Shown piece after piece: positions 11,073 to 23,772 of a stretch of DNA of 64,000 nucleotides. The translations under genes and the position numbers were made by a program. Source of the DNA: Achatina immaculata (Eukaryota; Mollusca; Gastropoda; Stylommatophora; Achatinidae); assembly GCA_009760885.1 (NCBI GenBank), contig CM019692.1, positions 59,651,926-59,715,925 on the forward strand, read 5' to 3'. The notes beneath the pieces were generated by a model. The model ran no database searches, was not told the DNA's origin, and was given only the letters and a program-made list of their open reading frames with translations. Position 1 is the first letter of the stretch, and the number at the start of each line of letters is the position of its first letter.

Positions 11073-11914
11073 TTTTCTCATACGACTAAGCCTAGCATTT
11101 CTCATAATAATACAGACGTCCCTCGCTTTTCGACCTCCCGCTCTACCTACCCTTTTCATTTGTAGCGTGAACCCACACATTCTACTGCATGATCCGCTCT
11201 TTCGACTTATTTCGCCACACCTTCGATGTGGTTCTGCTCTTACCAACGGGACGCTTCGTATCAAACTGAACTCGGCATTGTTGGCTTTCAGAACTCGTTC
11301 TGACCAGGTCTCGTGTGTTCGTGCTTTTAGTATTCTTATATTTGTGCTTTTGATACTTCTGTTTGTGTTAATAATGTTTACAATGCCTCCTAAATGAGGC
11401 GAAAAAGCTAAAAAGTCTATAAGGCTTTGAGCGTGCAAGAAAAGCTAGAACAAATACAGCTTAGTGACCAAGTCATGTCTCTTGTTTTCCAACCCTTTAT
11501 CGAATCGTGAAGCGCACAACAAATTATTATAAATAATTAAAAAACACAAACAAACTGCTCATGTCTGAGTACTTTTCCTGTGCTTTCACAAATATTGTTG
11601 TCTGTGTTGCCATTGTTTTTTGTTGTTGTTTCTTCTGTTGTTGTTGTTGTTGTTGTAAAATCTCTGTAACAGTGAACTCGACGTTTTCAGTCAGATTATG
11701 TTAATAAGTTGTAATGAGGTTATCATGTCAGATGAGATGTGCCTGTCATGATTTTCCTTCCTTACGGAAATACACATAAGAGGGAACTTTCTGAGTCTCC
11801 TCACAGGTGATAGCATTAATTTCATTCCTCCTTTTCTGCGTTGGCCCTCGAAGGGGCGTAGACTGCATTACTTCACGTGACTGTTTTACATAAATATTAC
11901 TAACGTGTAGGATC
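11073..11914. other. Non-coding interval
   Basis: No recognised gene. A (TTG)n patch lies at about 11619..11656. Confidence 0.5.
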
Positions 11915-12195
11915 ACATAAAACTGGTCAGCTGAGTGGTTAGGCGCTTGGTTTACTATTCTTGTGGTACCGGTTTCAGTCCCAGCAGATGGGATTTTTTT
12001 TTTTCTGGTACACACCAAAAAGGCCCCCGGGGTATCAGAGAAATCTGGGAAGGTGAAGCAGCCAGGGCGTGATACTGACCACATCAGACTTTCATGTGCC
12101 GAAGGTCATGGAAAAAACGGGCTAACACCGTATTCCCCAACATGCCTTAATGCCGCGGAAATGGGAGTTTTACCTTTACCTTTACGGTCACATAC
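11915..12195 (+). mobile_element. tRNA-derived SINE (family 1), near full length
   Basis: The head CAGCTGAGTGGTTAGGCGCTTGG includes an A-box-like segment. The B box is GGTTTCAGTCCC. The body contains TCTGGTACACACC, GGCGTGATACTGACCA and GCCTTAATGCCG. It ends in repeated TTTACC. The minus-strand copy at 22085..22335 matches along its length. Confidence 0.75.
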
Positions 12196-12480
12196 ACAGC
12201 ATAAGTATTTCATACCATCCTATAACAGCACTAGAATATCTCACATATAAGCTTCATATATAAACAGCGTAAGTATTTTATACCATCCTATAACAGCACT
12301 AAAATATTTCATATATAAACCTCATACATAAACAGCATAAGTATTTCATACCATCCTATAACAGCACTAGAATATCTCACATATAAACTTCATATATAAA
12401 CAGCATAAGTATTTCATACCATCCTATAACAGCACTAAAATATCTCACATATAAACCTCATATCTAAACAGCACAAAAAT
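12195..12480. repeat. ~68-bp minisatellite
   Basis: Four units of about 68 bp. Each has ACAGCATAAGTATTTCATACC and CCTATAACAGCACTA. Confidence 0.9.
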
Positions 12481-12598
12481 ATATGGTAACTTCGCATAAA
12501 CAGTATTTTTAATAAGTTGAAAAATCATAATAACAACGAATAAAATCGCAAACTTTATACAGCAAGTATAAACATTAAAAAAAGTAGAAATGTTTTTA

Positions 12599-13265
12599 CC
12601 GGGGGTGATTGATAAGTTCTCGGCATAAGTTGCAACAGATTATTTATGGACAACTTTTTTGGGTTATTTCTCAACATAGTCCCCTTGCAAGTTTATGCAC
12701 TTAGTCCACCGATCCTGGAGCATACGGATCTCTTCTTTGTAAAACTCAGCATCTTGTGCCAGTAGAAAGTGGTCTACAGCAAGAATTACGTCATCATCTG
12801 AAGCAGATTTGCCACCACTGGGCTACTTTTTGAGTTTGGTAAACAGGTAACAGTCCGAAGGGGCCAAATCTGGGGAATAAGGAGGATGTTCAAGAAGCTG
12901 GAAGCAGCATCTTCCAGACTCTCCCTTCCATGTTTGAATTGAGCTGCTCATTTCTTCAGTGTGCTGTAAGAAGGGACAGTCTCCCCTAGAGTCTCTACCA
13001 TATCCTCGTGGATCTCCTTCGATGATAAGTCCTTGACGCAGAGGTAGCGAATGGCTGATCGATGGTAAATTTTATCCATTTTCTCAACTTCTGCCACCCC
13101 TTACCACTTCTATAACCTGTATATAAAAAAAAAAACCGGTTACAGTTAATTTCTTGAAATTTTGGTGTTTAATCTTACATTAACCTGATCTACAAATGCG
13201 TCTAATATCAACTGTGAGTTTCAAGTATTTGTACCTTACGCCGAGAACTTATCAATCACCCCTGG
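12599..13265 (-). mobile_element. Internally deleted mariner transposon
   Basis: This 667-bp element has ~30-bp terminal inverted repeats (GGGGTGATTGATAAGTTCTC shared at both ends) and a left TA; the right flank is CA. On the minus strand it encodes the start of a mariner transposase: MDKIYHRSAIRYLCVKDLSS, then IHEDMVETLGETVPSYSTLK, a TGA in place of an expected residue, and FKHGRESLED. It then jumps directly to the C-terminal end with DLAPSDCYLFTKLKK, a stop, and GDYVEK before the stop codon. The central catalytic part, with the first two acidic residues of the DDD triad, is deleted. It cannot encode an active transposase but keeps both ends, so it could have been moved by an intact relative. 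Confidence 0.88.
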
Positions 13266-14363
13266 CATTTCACAAACTCCACTATCATATACATCTACGC
13301 AGACAACCGAAAGGTATAGCCGCTGAAGGTACAGAGATGACAATTTATTTAAACTTCTAACTGACACGTAAATATAAACTAACTACATGTTAAAGCTGTC
13401 GATGGAGTACCAACCAAACCCAATATTTTCTATCCTTCCCCGCCCCCAGAAAATCTGTACGCTCTCCCCTTTCTTCTGCTCTTTAACATCTGCTCTGTTC
13501 AGTGCATGCGAAGAACCCGTCAAATGTGGGTCAGAACGTTTCCCATTCAAGATGGAGTGTTTAATAAGAACATTTAACTTTCAGGTGCCTTATTTCATTC
13601 AACCTGATTTCTTTTTTTTTTTCAGTTTCTATATCCCTTGTTAAGGCTTCAGGATGAAAGAGAAACAACAAATAAAAAAAAACCTGGACTTATAATTACA
13701 TATCAAGCAGAAGAATATTAATATGTTCTAGTTCTAACGTACAGGACAGGAGTGACAATACGTTTTTAAAATGTCGTGAGTTTTGTTATTTTTTTCTCTC
13801 ACCAATATAAAAACTTATCTTAGTGGATAAATTGTCCCTGGACATGTCACGCTTACTGTGGGAATTCGCTATCGTTGCTGACGTCCACAGAGACTTTATT
13901 CACTTGACTGTCCCCAGAGCCCGAGATCCAAGCTTAGCGGATGAGAACGTGGTGGTGTCTCCGCGTGATCTGTCTCTTCTAAAGCTCTCGTTCTTTCTGT
14001 TGTGTTTAAACAATGATAGAAGGGAATTAGAATAACCAACGGCCTGGAATGATATATATTTATAAAATTCACATTCGCCGTTCGAATAAACCGTTTGAGG
14101 ACTGGTGTTTTAAAAGCAGTGTTGCTCAATAGCTTCACACTGAAGACACCTCACACAAGAAGTAATTTTTTTAAAACCATATGTGGTCTTTATGAGCACT
14201 TTGGTGGCAATGTTCTTTTCTCTGTCTTCAGGCATGCTCTTTTTGATATGCATCCCCTGTAGTGTAAGGAAGTGTCTGGCTGGCTGGAGTTACTCAAACA
14301 AATCAGTTAAGACAAATTGCATGCATAGAAAGCAACAGAAAGTATTACCTATTATACTTTCAT
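13266..14363. other. Non-coding interval
   Basis: No recognised gene or repeat family. Short frames near 13387 and 13823 show no motifs. Confidence 0.5.
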
Positions 14364-14526
<163 letters not shown>

Positions 14527-15034
14527 CGTTTATTTTAAAAACGTTTTGAGGATGATATTCCATCAAGACAATTAATCTGAGCTAGAATTCAAAGAATATA
14601 AACTGATGTATTCATAAGTTAAAACACAACTCCCGAGAATGTTCGCTACTGACATTTTTAAAAAAAACGGTAAAAAAAGGGTAAAGTTCCCGTTTTCATC
14701 CCATTAAGGTATACTGACATTAAATAGAAGAATAAATCTATTGACCTTGAGCTATGTTTCAGAAATGAAAAATTTTGACCTCCCCCCCCCCCCCAAAAAA
14801 AAAACAAACTATATTAACAATATAATTGTGCGTCCCCTTACGGACGCATTTGAAGGGGGTAGGGGTGGTTAGAGGGGTGGGGTGGTGTTGTGGGGTGCGG
14901 CCGTAAGTCGATCTGGTCATATATTGCTTGTTATAATGGATGTTATAAGACATGATTTACAGTTCATTACTATGAATTGTTTTAAGATGGACAGGTGTGT
15001 TTACCATCACTATAAAATACTATCATTCATTCAC

Positions 15035-15565
15035 TGCATGTCCCTTTGTGGAACTTTGCCTCCCAAACAGCCCTCCTGTAGGCCTCTCAGTTGTGAGCAA
15101 GATGGCCTGCTGCTGATGCGTCCATTTGCAGATCATCAACGATGTCTTGCAGCCATCTTCGCCTTGGTCTTCCTCTTTCTTTTCCCCATTATGTATCCTT
15201 CCAAGACGGTCTTCTCTAGATTATCATGACGTTTAAAGTGTCCAAAAATATTTAAGTTTTCTCTCTTTAATCCTCTTTACTAGCCAGCCTTCTTCAATAT
15301 TAAGTTCTTATAGTATGGATATATTTGTTCTTTTTTGTGTCCATGATATTTGAAGAATTATTCTGTAGCATTTACATTCAAAGACATTTATGTGTTTTTC
15401 GGCTGTTTTGTTAAGTGTCCAGGGCTCACAGGCGTATGTTGCGATGGTAAAGGTGCATGCCCTTGAAAATCCTATTTTTGTGGTTCTGCTGTTCCTCTCC
15501 ACAGATTCTTTAGTTGTTTTACTTTCTGAAGAGAGATAGATGTCCTCCTTTTAATTTCCCTCATT
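15035..15565 (-). mobile_element. LINE family A 3' part
   Basis: On the minus strand it begins with ERNSRTTKIGFSRA, then ATYACEPWTLNKTAEK (the LLYGxETW-type block after the RT thumb) and ISWTQKRTNISIL. After frame breaks it continues with the KRGRPRRRWLQDIV-like C-terminus. Its 3' end is GGGACATGCA followed by an ATGA-type tail. Stops and frameshifts make it a pseudogene copy. Confidence 0.75.
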
Positions 15566-15569
15566 GTAT

Positions 15570-17930
15570 CTCCATTATTGTAAAATACTAACAAAATGCA
15601 AATTATCAGTGTGGAAATTAATTACGAAATATAAATCAGACCAAATTAAATAAAGAATCATACCATAACAACTTTTCAAAGACACACAAATATGTACATA
15701 CACAGACCATCAAACATACACGTTCTATTCACAAAATGGCGATGCAGTATGCTTCTGTTTTCTTCTATTGTCTTTTAGTGAATTTATAGTGTCTGTGGAG
15801 CAGCAAACATTTGTAAATGAATCACAACACATTACAGTGTCCAAAGAGATCTAGGCAGTAAGTACCAACGGGCCCTCAACTCCGCTGGCCCTAAATCGGA
15901 ATCACGACTGTTTTAAGTCCTAACAGACCAGGAAATATACTTTTCTAAGGCTGTAAACAGTTCTATAAATAATACGTTTTGTATGAAAGTCTTATAATAA
16001 TTTCATAACTCTCTAGTTGGTTCTGTGTTTAAAATTTATAACAGAACTGCTGGAATACACTCACTGACTCCCTGGAACAAAACAAGCCCCCCCCCCCCAC
16101 ACCTTCCTCCAAAACAAAATATGACAGGGAACTAAATAACCTCACCTCCAATTTTCGAGCACCCGAAAAACTAAAAGAAAAAAAAAGCCCAGTTCTTCTT
16201 GTTCAAAGCGCGTACATTCCTTTCCGGGTATTTTGTCGCTCTGAGGAACGTGTTCCTTATCTTGTGCGGGTGACAAGGCCAGCGTTTGATAAAGTCCCTT
16301 CTGAGTCCTCTTGTATACACTGAGATTTCAGTACTTCGCCTGTTTTTGTGTACCAACGCAGCAAAACAAAAAATGTTCTCCATACAAAAGCTGTCAAAAG
16401 GTATTGGAATTCAGACACTAACGTGGCTAGGTTTCTAAGTGCACAGAGAAGATTGGCTGAATTCTGTGTATCTGAATGTGACAATGCAAAATACTGAGCG
16501 CAAAAACTAACACCCAGGCAACATTTAAAAGCCTCTCTTATCTTGGTAACGCAGCCTGGTCTGTGGTTATGTCTAGTGGCAAAAACTGGAGAAAAATAAC
16601 TATGATTCATTCGCGTTTGTGCGATAAGAGGCCAGGTTATGCTGCATTCTTCTTTTTCTTTGATCGCTAACTTCTTCTTTGCCGGTCTTCAACATACATT
16701 CACCTCCTGCAGTGTCTTCTGATTGTTTCTGCCTCGGTTTATGGTCTCGCAATTCCTTTAATCATTCTCGTTGTCCATTATTCCTTCGCACATGTCCCAG
16801 ACAATCATTTAGTGTCTGCATTCTCGTGTTTTAGATAATCCTTTGAAGTCTATGAAGGATTTTTTTTTAATAATCTTATAAAGTCTTTCTCCTACTTTCA
16901 ATGAGGGGAATGTGTTTTTCAGTTTTTGTTTTCCTTTGCCCATCTTAGCTGAAGAATTTCTTTTGACAAAGGAAGAGACTTACAATAACTGACCAAAGAA
17001 AGAGACTGTACAATCACTGACCAAAGAATGAGACTGTACAGTCATTGACCAAAGTAAGAGACTGCAAAATCATTTTCAGAGCGTTTCGTTTTCACTTCTT
17101 CTGTCTTTCATCATCATCATCAACCTTCAAGAGCCGAAACCTATCTTGCAATAGTCCTTCTTCTCTTTCCGTGATGATTATACTGATCTTTGCTTTTGCT
17201 AGTTCTTTAGATCTGTACTTTCATTTTTAAAAAATAAATACAATGATAATCTAGGCACATTAACCAAGAATGATGGACAGATCCGTGCAACGACGTGGCC
17301 TATTATGTAATTCTGATCAATTTCAGGGGCTGAAATTTCAGACTGTTTGAGACATTTCATTTTTCCCGTCATAAATTTTGAAAACCCTTTTTTGTGCATT
17401 ATTTATTCAAGTTGAACTGAGTTCTAGGGCAGTTTTTAATTTGCTTAGAAGGTACTTTTAATCTAGCAGTTGTTTTATTATCAAAATTTCCCTCAAGTCT
17501 CGATTAAATAATCACCGAGACTAATATTCTCAGCTCAGAAAGTTTGTTCAGCGTTTCTTAGCAACGAATACTGGGAGGTTTCTACGAATTTAAGCCAGTT
17601 CAAAGAAACGAAAGTAAATTAAGATTTTTCTAGCTGTGAAACTTGTAGCTCAAATCTAGTTCACTGCTTATTAAAACAGTCTTAGTAAAGCTGCTGCTTC
17701 AATCGCTTTGTAAATGCACCGTGTAATTTATGGCATAATAATAAACAGGATCTTTGATAAGATAAGAGGATTAACTACATATCAGCAACGGCATACTCGC
17801 TTTCAATCGTATGTCTGTTCTATGCATAAAAGCTGACAAAACAAAAATAGTCCAGTATTATGTTACAAATCATATGGTACACACAGGAGCATGGTTTTAA
17901 AAGAAAATAATATGTACGTGCAGCTTTTTC
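15570..17930. other. Non-coding interval
   Basis: AT-rich. A poly-C run lies at 16088..16099. The imperfect repeat AGAGACTGTACAATCACTGACC occurs three times near 16975..17050. The block at 16680..16850 has CTCCTGCAGTGTCTTCTGATTG and may be an old LINE tail, but no frame could be read. Confidence 0.45.
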
Positions 17931-17931
17931 C

Positions 17932-18225
17932 TGTTATATCTTATCTTATATCTTATATCCTTCCCGTGCCGTTAAACGTCACATAGGGCTCGCAAAGTAG
18001 TTCGCCAATTTTTCCTGTCTTCGGCGAGTCTTTCAACCTCATCAAAGGATTTTATGCCTGTTAACTTGGCCTCTCTTAATAATGTCCTCTTCAGAGTTTC
18101 ACGCGGTCTGCCCCTTTTTCTTCGGCCTGTTGTGTTCCACTTGATAGCTTGTTTTGGGATTCTCTGATCATTTCTTCTCATCAAGTGACCAACATATGTC
18201 CATCCTGTTATATGCTGTTTGTTTT
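17932..18225 (-). mobile_element. LINE family B 3' end
   Basis: The minus-strand frame reads MMRRNDQRIPKQAIKWN, RRKRGRPRETLKRTLLREA and ends RALCDV with a stop. Tail sequence GGCACGGGAAGGATATAAG follows. It is the better preserved sister of the plus-strand copy at 3050..3482. Confidence 0.78.
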
Positions 18226-18472
18226 TTAAAATCCCCTAGTGTCAAGTAAAGATTTCGTCAAGTTCGAACCGAACCTGTCTGACCAACTGAGGGGTGCAAC
18301 AAAAAAAGGGGGGGGGGTCATAACTCTAATATCGCTGTAAACCAAATACAAGAGGCTTTCGTCAGACATCACGAATGATGTATCGGTCGGTTGACAATCT
18401 GTGGCACATAGATTATTTATCAAGGAAAGAACATTTTAAAATCTTGACTTCTACTAGAATTCAGAAACATTA

Positions 18473-18554
18473 TATATATGTACGTATGTATGTATGTATG
18501 TATGTATGTATGTATGTATGTATGTATGTATGTATGTATGTATGTATGTATGTA
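18473..18554. repeat. (TATG)n microsatellite
   Basis: About 80 bp of uninterrupted TATG. Confidence 0.97.
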
Positions 18555-18652
18555 CTTAGTTTGGGTGATCACGCATCTCTATCTTACGATAATCAGTGTA
18601 TAAGTGTACAACTATACTCGAAGCACTGCAGTAAAGCTGTGATACCGAAATG

Positions 18653-19506
18653 TATAAACTAGGGAAAAAGTAAGAACAGCTTTATTACTTAACGACTACA
18701 AAGTTGTGACGTTTCGGCGTGAGCTTTAATGATATAAGCACATACATAACGAAGAATTAGGAGATAAAGTATAGATTCACATGAATCCTATGTTAAAAAA
18801 ATAAAATGAATAGACCACTTTGCTTGAAAGAATATATGAATGTTCCCACGCTCGTTTAGAATGCCATGAAATAATATGGAGCTTTTCCCACATTTGTTCA
18901 GAAATGCGCCCGTTGCAACGTTCAAAATGTGCTCGTTCAGAAATGTACAGAAATGCGCATGGTGAAGCGTAGAGAATGTTTAAATAGAGACTTGTGATGT
19001 GTGATAGCCGCCTAGCGCTTGAGAACCGCTACATTCAGGACAATGGGACGCTGGAACCACAGGGTTTGAACTCGTTATTCAGCTACACATAACATTCTCC
19101 TCTTCCACAATCATAATCCATCTCCATTAAGCTATCATGTAGATAGATCCACCTATCACACATCACAAATCTCTATTTGAACCTTCTCTACGCTTCACCA
19201 TGCGCATTTCTGTACATTTCTGAACGAGCACATTTTGAACGTTGCAAATGGCGCATTTCTGAACGAATGTCGGAAAAGCTCCATATTCTTTCTAGGCATT
19301 TCTGAACGAGCGTCGGAAAAAACATATTCTTTCAAGCTAGGTGCTCTATTCATTTTTTTTAAATATAGGATTCATGTGAACCTATACTTTATCTCCTGTC
19401 TCTAATTCTTCGTCCTGTATGTGTTTGTATGATTAAGACTCACGCCGAAACGTCACAACTTTGTAATCAAGCATTAAAGCTGTTCCTCCTCTTTTCCTAG
19501 TTTATA
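18653..19506. mobile_element. Penelope-like palindromic insertion (two 355-bp inverted arms)
   Basis: The left arm 18653..19007 is the reverse complement of the right arm 19153..19506, with a 145-bp loop. The loop plus right arm form one unit, also found singly at 28296..28865 (shared CCGCCTAGCGCTTGAGAACC). Each arm carries CGCCGAAACGTCACAAC near its outer end. GAAACGT preceded by a short hairpin is the pattern of the hammerhead-ribozyme motif of Penelope-like elements, but the motif here is degenerate. Partial inverted terminal copies are also typical of that group. No RT/GIY-YIG ORF is present. Confidence 0.5.
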
Positions 19507-19699
19507 CGCGTCTCTATCTTGTGTGGTCTTTGGTGTTGCTTCTGCATTCATTCGGATGCTTTCCTTTTGGCTTTCTTCTCTTTCTTTTTTCCTTTAATTT
19601 TCCAGTCGTTACTAAGTTCTCCAACCTCCATCTTCTCATGACATGTCAGTGAAAATTTTGACTGTGTTTTTCTTGTCAGTTTGACTAGTTTTTGGTTGT

Positions 19700-20650
19700 T
19701 CTGAAACTTCTTTGAGAACCTATTCGTTTGTTTTTCTGTCTATCCAGGGTATTTGTTGCATCTTTCGCCGAAACCGGAGCTTGGTTACTTTCAGTTTCTT
19801 TGCCATCTTTTTGTTGGCTGTAGAATTTTCACAACGATATAGAAATATTTGCTGTAACCGTCTTTTCCCTCACATTTATGGACATTTTCTTATCTGTTAA
19901 TACTGTATCTTCTCCATGGGACAAAAGCTGCTTTTGCCTTACCTATTCGTGATTTTATTTCACTTGAGCACTTGTCATATACTGTCATTGTTGTTCCGAA
20001 GTAATTGAATTGATTTACTTGTGTCAGTGTCTTCCCATGTGAAAGGATGCTGCACTTTGGTGTATTTATTCTTTTCCACATTACTATTTCTTTTTTTTCT
20101 TGTTGTTGTTTAGCTCTAAGCCTCTTTTATTGGCCTCTTCAGTAATCTTGATCAATACATTCTGCAAAATGTTATTCACTTTCTGCTATTAAAACGGTGC
20201 CATCTCACATTATTGATGTCATTTTAATTCCTTTCACATTTTTAATGCCTCTCATTATGTTTTCACTGTATAATGAAAACAGATATGGTAACAGCTCGCA
20301 CCCTTGTCTTACGCTGTTTTTTTTTTTTTAGGTCTATTGATTGCCATTTCTCTTTCTTGCTTTGGATTGCTTTATTGCAAAATCTTGTTTTTCATTATCA
20401 TTATTTAACTACTTCAGTTACTCTTCATAGAAAAGTATCCAATATCTGATTACGTGGCGGCAAATTATAGACTATCTGGACTGCTACTATTCGCATGTCT
20501 TTTGAGTACGATTTCACAACTTTTGTTCAAATAGTATCCATTTGCAAAACAACAAGACCTATTTTTGAACCCCTGTTGATTAACCTGCAGGTCTATTTCT
20601 AAAGGGTTTTTAACATCTGCCACTGAAATGAGACCAGCAAACATTCATTC
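19700..20650 (-). pseudogene. LINE reverse transcriptase remnant
   Basis: Minus-strand frames show VRQGCELLPYLFSLYSENIM, the RT block ahead of the active site. A frame-broken DGTVLIAESE follows where the YADD box should be, so the catalytic aspartates are not intact. Next come CSILSHGKTLTQVNQFNYFG and CSSEIKSRIGKAKAAF, the thumb region. Several stops are present. The order and spacing fit an RTE-like element, possibly the same family as LINE A. Confidence 0.7.
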
Positions 20651-21744
20651 TGAAAGGATTGTTAAAAAATAATTCATTCCATATTTTGCAAATCTGGTCT
20701 TCAGTGACCATTGTCATCGTCAAGACCCAGTATGTGCGCGTTTCTGCGATAGACGCAGAGAATGTAAGAAAGGGATAAAAAGACCGTTAATAGCTGATAC
20801 AGTAGATAATAAAAAATTCATAGGTCACTGAAGACTAACAAAGAGAGAGAGAGAATGCGAAGAGACACGATTGAGATCTGGGACGATAGAAGTCAGAGAC
20901 AGAGATGAATACAGACAATCTATAGGCACATCAGTCAGCCTTCACAACGCTTATAAAACTAAAGTGTTCAAAGCATTCAGGAGACCCCATTACTTCTTTC
21001 ATTACATTTTTAAAAAAATTTGCCGTCATCTTCGTTCATTTTTTACAAAAACTTTTCATTCGATTTGTGACATATTCTCTTGTAAACCACGCTCACGAAA
21101 TATGGATCTATTTCTAATCTCTTGATATTTAAATGACTATATTTCAGCAACATAAATACTTTCTTTTCTTAGACCTATCTTAAGCACGTAGATGTGGATG
21201 TTGCCATCAAAAGCACTGGCCGTTTTACACTTTCACTACCAACATTTATCTTCAGGGTAGAACAAAAAAAAAACAGAAAAAATCTCGGATAGCAAATATT
21301 CTCAAGCATTTAAAGAAACACTATCTCTGATAGATATGCCTCTTTATTTGGCAATGAGTTATTTTTATTTTTATTATACCTCTTCTCTTCCTTCTGCTCC
21401 TCTTTTATCCCCCCCCCCCCCCTCATTCATCCATCCATCCATCTGTCTTAAAAGTGTGCAGCGAGTTCACTGTAAGTGTGCATGAGAAGCGTGTTAATTG
21501 AATCCCTGGTTTTTAGTTATTTTATTTTTTGGGAACGTATAGATAAGAGGATAAGTATTTTTTATTGTGCATTTATTCATGCTGGTTATATACTTGATTT
21601 AGTGCTGTTAGATGTAACACTGGGAGGGGTGACTGGTGGTTGTTGAAGAGAAGAATATCAGACAGGACCAAGAGCCCAATTCTTCAACTTTTTAAACAAA
21701 AGAAAGGATTTTTAAAATGTAAAACAGCCGTTTTTAGTTGAATG
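20651..21744. other. Non-coding interval
   Basis: AT-rich. A poly-C run lies at about 21411..21422 and a short (CATC)n patch just after it. No gene was recognised. Confidence 0.5.
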
Positions 21745-22060
21745 TAGATGCAACAGAAGAGTTCTTCAGATATCATGGACGCAACAGAGAACAAATATAT
21801 CCATACTACAAGAATTTAATATTGAAGAAGGCTGGAAGGGAATTTAATATTCTGGACACAATAAACCTTATGATAATTTAGAGAAGACCGTCTTGGAAGG
21901 GCACAAAATGGGAAAAAGAAAGAGAGGAAGACCAAGGCGAAGATGGCTGCAAGACATCGTTGAGGATCTGCAAATGGATGCATCAGCAGCAGGGCGTCTT
22001 GCTTACAATCGAGAGGCCTGCAGGAGAGCTGTTAGGGAGGCAACAAGTAACAAGCACGTG
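21745..22060 (+). mobile_element. LINE family A 3' end, longest clean copy
   Basis: The plus strand reads ECRCNRRVLQISWTQQRTN, ISILQEFNIEEGWKGI, a stop, then GKRKRGRPRRRWLQDIVED and a stop-free stretch to REACRRAVREAT. It covers the same region as 15035..15565 and lets the interrupted copy at 1788..2285 be aligned. Confidence 0.78.
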
Positions 22061-22084
22061 ACTGAACTACCATTTCCGTCCTAT

Positions 22085-22335
22085 TAAGGCACACTGGGGA
22101 TACGGCTTTAGGCCCATATTTCCAAGATCTTCGGCACCTGAAAGTATGATGTGGCAGTATCACGCCTGGCCCCATTTACCTGTCTAGATTTCTCTGGTAC
22201 CCATTTTTTTTTAGGATGGGTGGTCCCCGGGGGCCTTTTTGTTGTGTACCAGAAAAAGTCACACTGCTGAGACTTGAACCTGGCACCACCGGATTTGTAA
22301 ATCGAGCGCCTAACCACTCAGCTAACCAGTTTATT
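22085..22335 (-). mobile_element. tRNA-derived SINE (family 1)
   Basis: Minus-strand head GTTAGCTGAGTGGTTAGGCG (A box) and GGTTCAAGTCTC (B box). The body matches 11915..12195, and the 3' end lies near 22085. A (CT)n run abuts its 5' end. Confidence 0.75.
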
Positions 22336-22336
22336 T

Positions 22337-22339
<3 letters not shown>

Positions 22340-22378
<39 letters not shown>
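22340..22378. repeat. (CT)n microsatellite
   Basis: About 38 bp of CT repeat. Confidence 0.95.
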
Positions 22379-22405
22379 GAAAGACTGACCATTCATTCAT
22401 TCATT

Positions 22406-23772
22406 CATTCTTCTTCTTCTTCTTCGTTCGCTTCTACCACCAAGACCACCCTGTGATCCTGCTGAATCAGCAGTCCTGTAGTCCTCGTTAGGTCCCATGG
22501 TCCCCCGTGTGGTCCCCAAAAGACCACATGAGATCCCCGAGAGGACCACAAGAGGTTCAGAGTATCGCACGGCTTGGGCCTGTATTCTTGGTGGGTCTCA
22601 GAAGCGGGATTGCGTGACACCGTGGTTTTCGTTGCACCAGTTTAATCTAGAGCTAGACTTTCTCATCTGAAAACCTCGGCGTGTTTTGGACATTAATATA
22701 TCCCCGCTGAGTGAGAGATGGTAGCCCACCAAGGCTAGAATTGGACTTTTTCACTGGAAAACCTCGACGTGTTTTGAGATACCCGTGTATCACCGCCGGG
22801 TGAGAAGTGGTTGCCCATCCAGTCCAGAGTTGGACATTCTCACCGCAAAACCTCAGCGTGATTAGGATACGCGTACATTCCTGCCAGGTGAGAGGTGGTT
22901 GCCTGTCTAAACTGCACTGGTCCAGCGTCTCCGACTTCAGCATTTTGTGGTCGTGGCCGCTACCTTCCTTGTTGTGACCAGGACGGAGCTTTTCTCCAGG
23001 AGGATGAATCTTCGCCACTAGTGACTTCCGTTCGTGGACTGAGCCGGTTTAGGCATATTATCCCAGTATAGGCGTGTTTAGGATGTGACCGACCTCAACA
23101 GCAGAGGTACAGTGACATGCGTAGTCATCAAGTTTCACCCCTGATGTAAGCCGGTTTAGGCATATTCCACCAGTATGGGTGTATTTCGGACGCGGCCGAC
23201 TTCTAGAGCAGAGGTGCCGTGGTATGAGTAGCTTTCGCTTCGCTTTATCCTTTCCATCACCTTTTCACATCGACGCTATACAGCAACCCTAATTGCTTTT
23301 CTGCATTTTCTTCCTCGGCCGGGAAGAGCTTCAATCCACACGCGGCATCCGAAGAATCTCGCCAGCAGTGTCTTGCAGGCATTTCGACCGAAATGAGTGC
23401 GCTTAGGCCGATCCCCAGACCAGAGGTGCCGTGATTTGACTACTGTTTACTTCATTATTCCTTTCTTTCACCTTTTCCGCAGTTGTGCCGCACGGCAACC
23501 CCATTTGCGCCTTTCTTCACTGGCCGGGAGGAGCCGTATTCCACGCACGGCAGCTGAAGAATCTCGCCAGTAGCGGTAGATGAGCTACCAAAAATGACTC
23601 TCATTTATCCGAAGCGTCTGGTTTTCAGGCGCCAGATATTCGCCTTCGCCCCTTCTCCTGTCAGTTTAAACAGTTCTGCCGCGAGAAGGCCAGGAGGTGG
23701 ACTTGACTGTCAGAGGCTATTCGAGTGGAATGCGTATCCTCCACCCCACCTCCGGAAATAACAGTCATTAGA
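22406..23772 (-). mobile_element. Element Y, copy 2 (near full length), inserted in a LINE A tail
   Basis: Same architecture as copy 1: (TTC)n left end, TTCGCTTCTACCACCAAGACC, ~88-bp units, GAGCCGGTTTAGGCA units, and the right end CATTAGAACC (copy 1: CCTTAGAACC). It is flanked on both sides by ACCATTCATTCATTCATT (22388..22405 and 23773..23790), which also forms the (AATG)n tail of the adjoining minus-strand LINE A. Y therefore landed in that tail. No ORF of interest. Confidence 0.75.
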
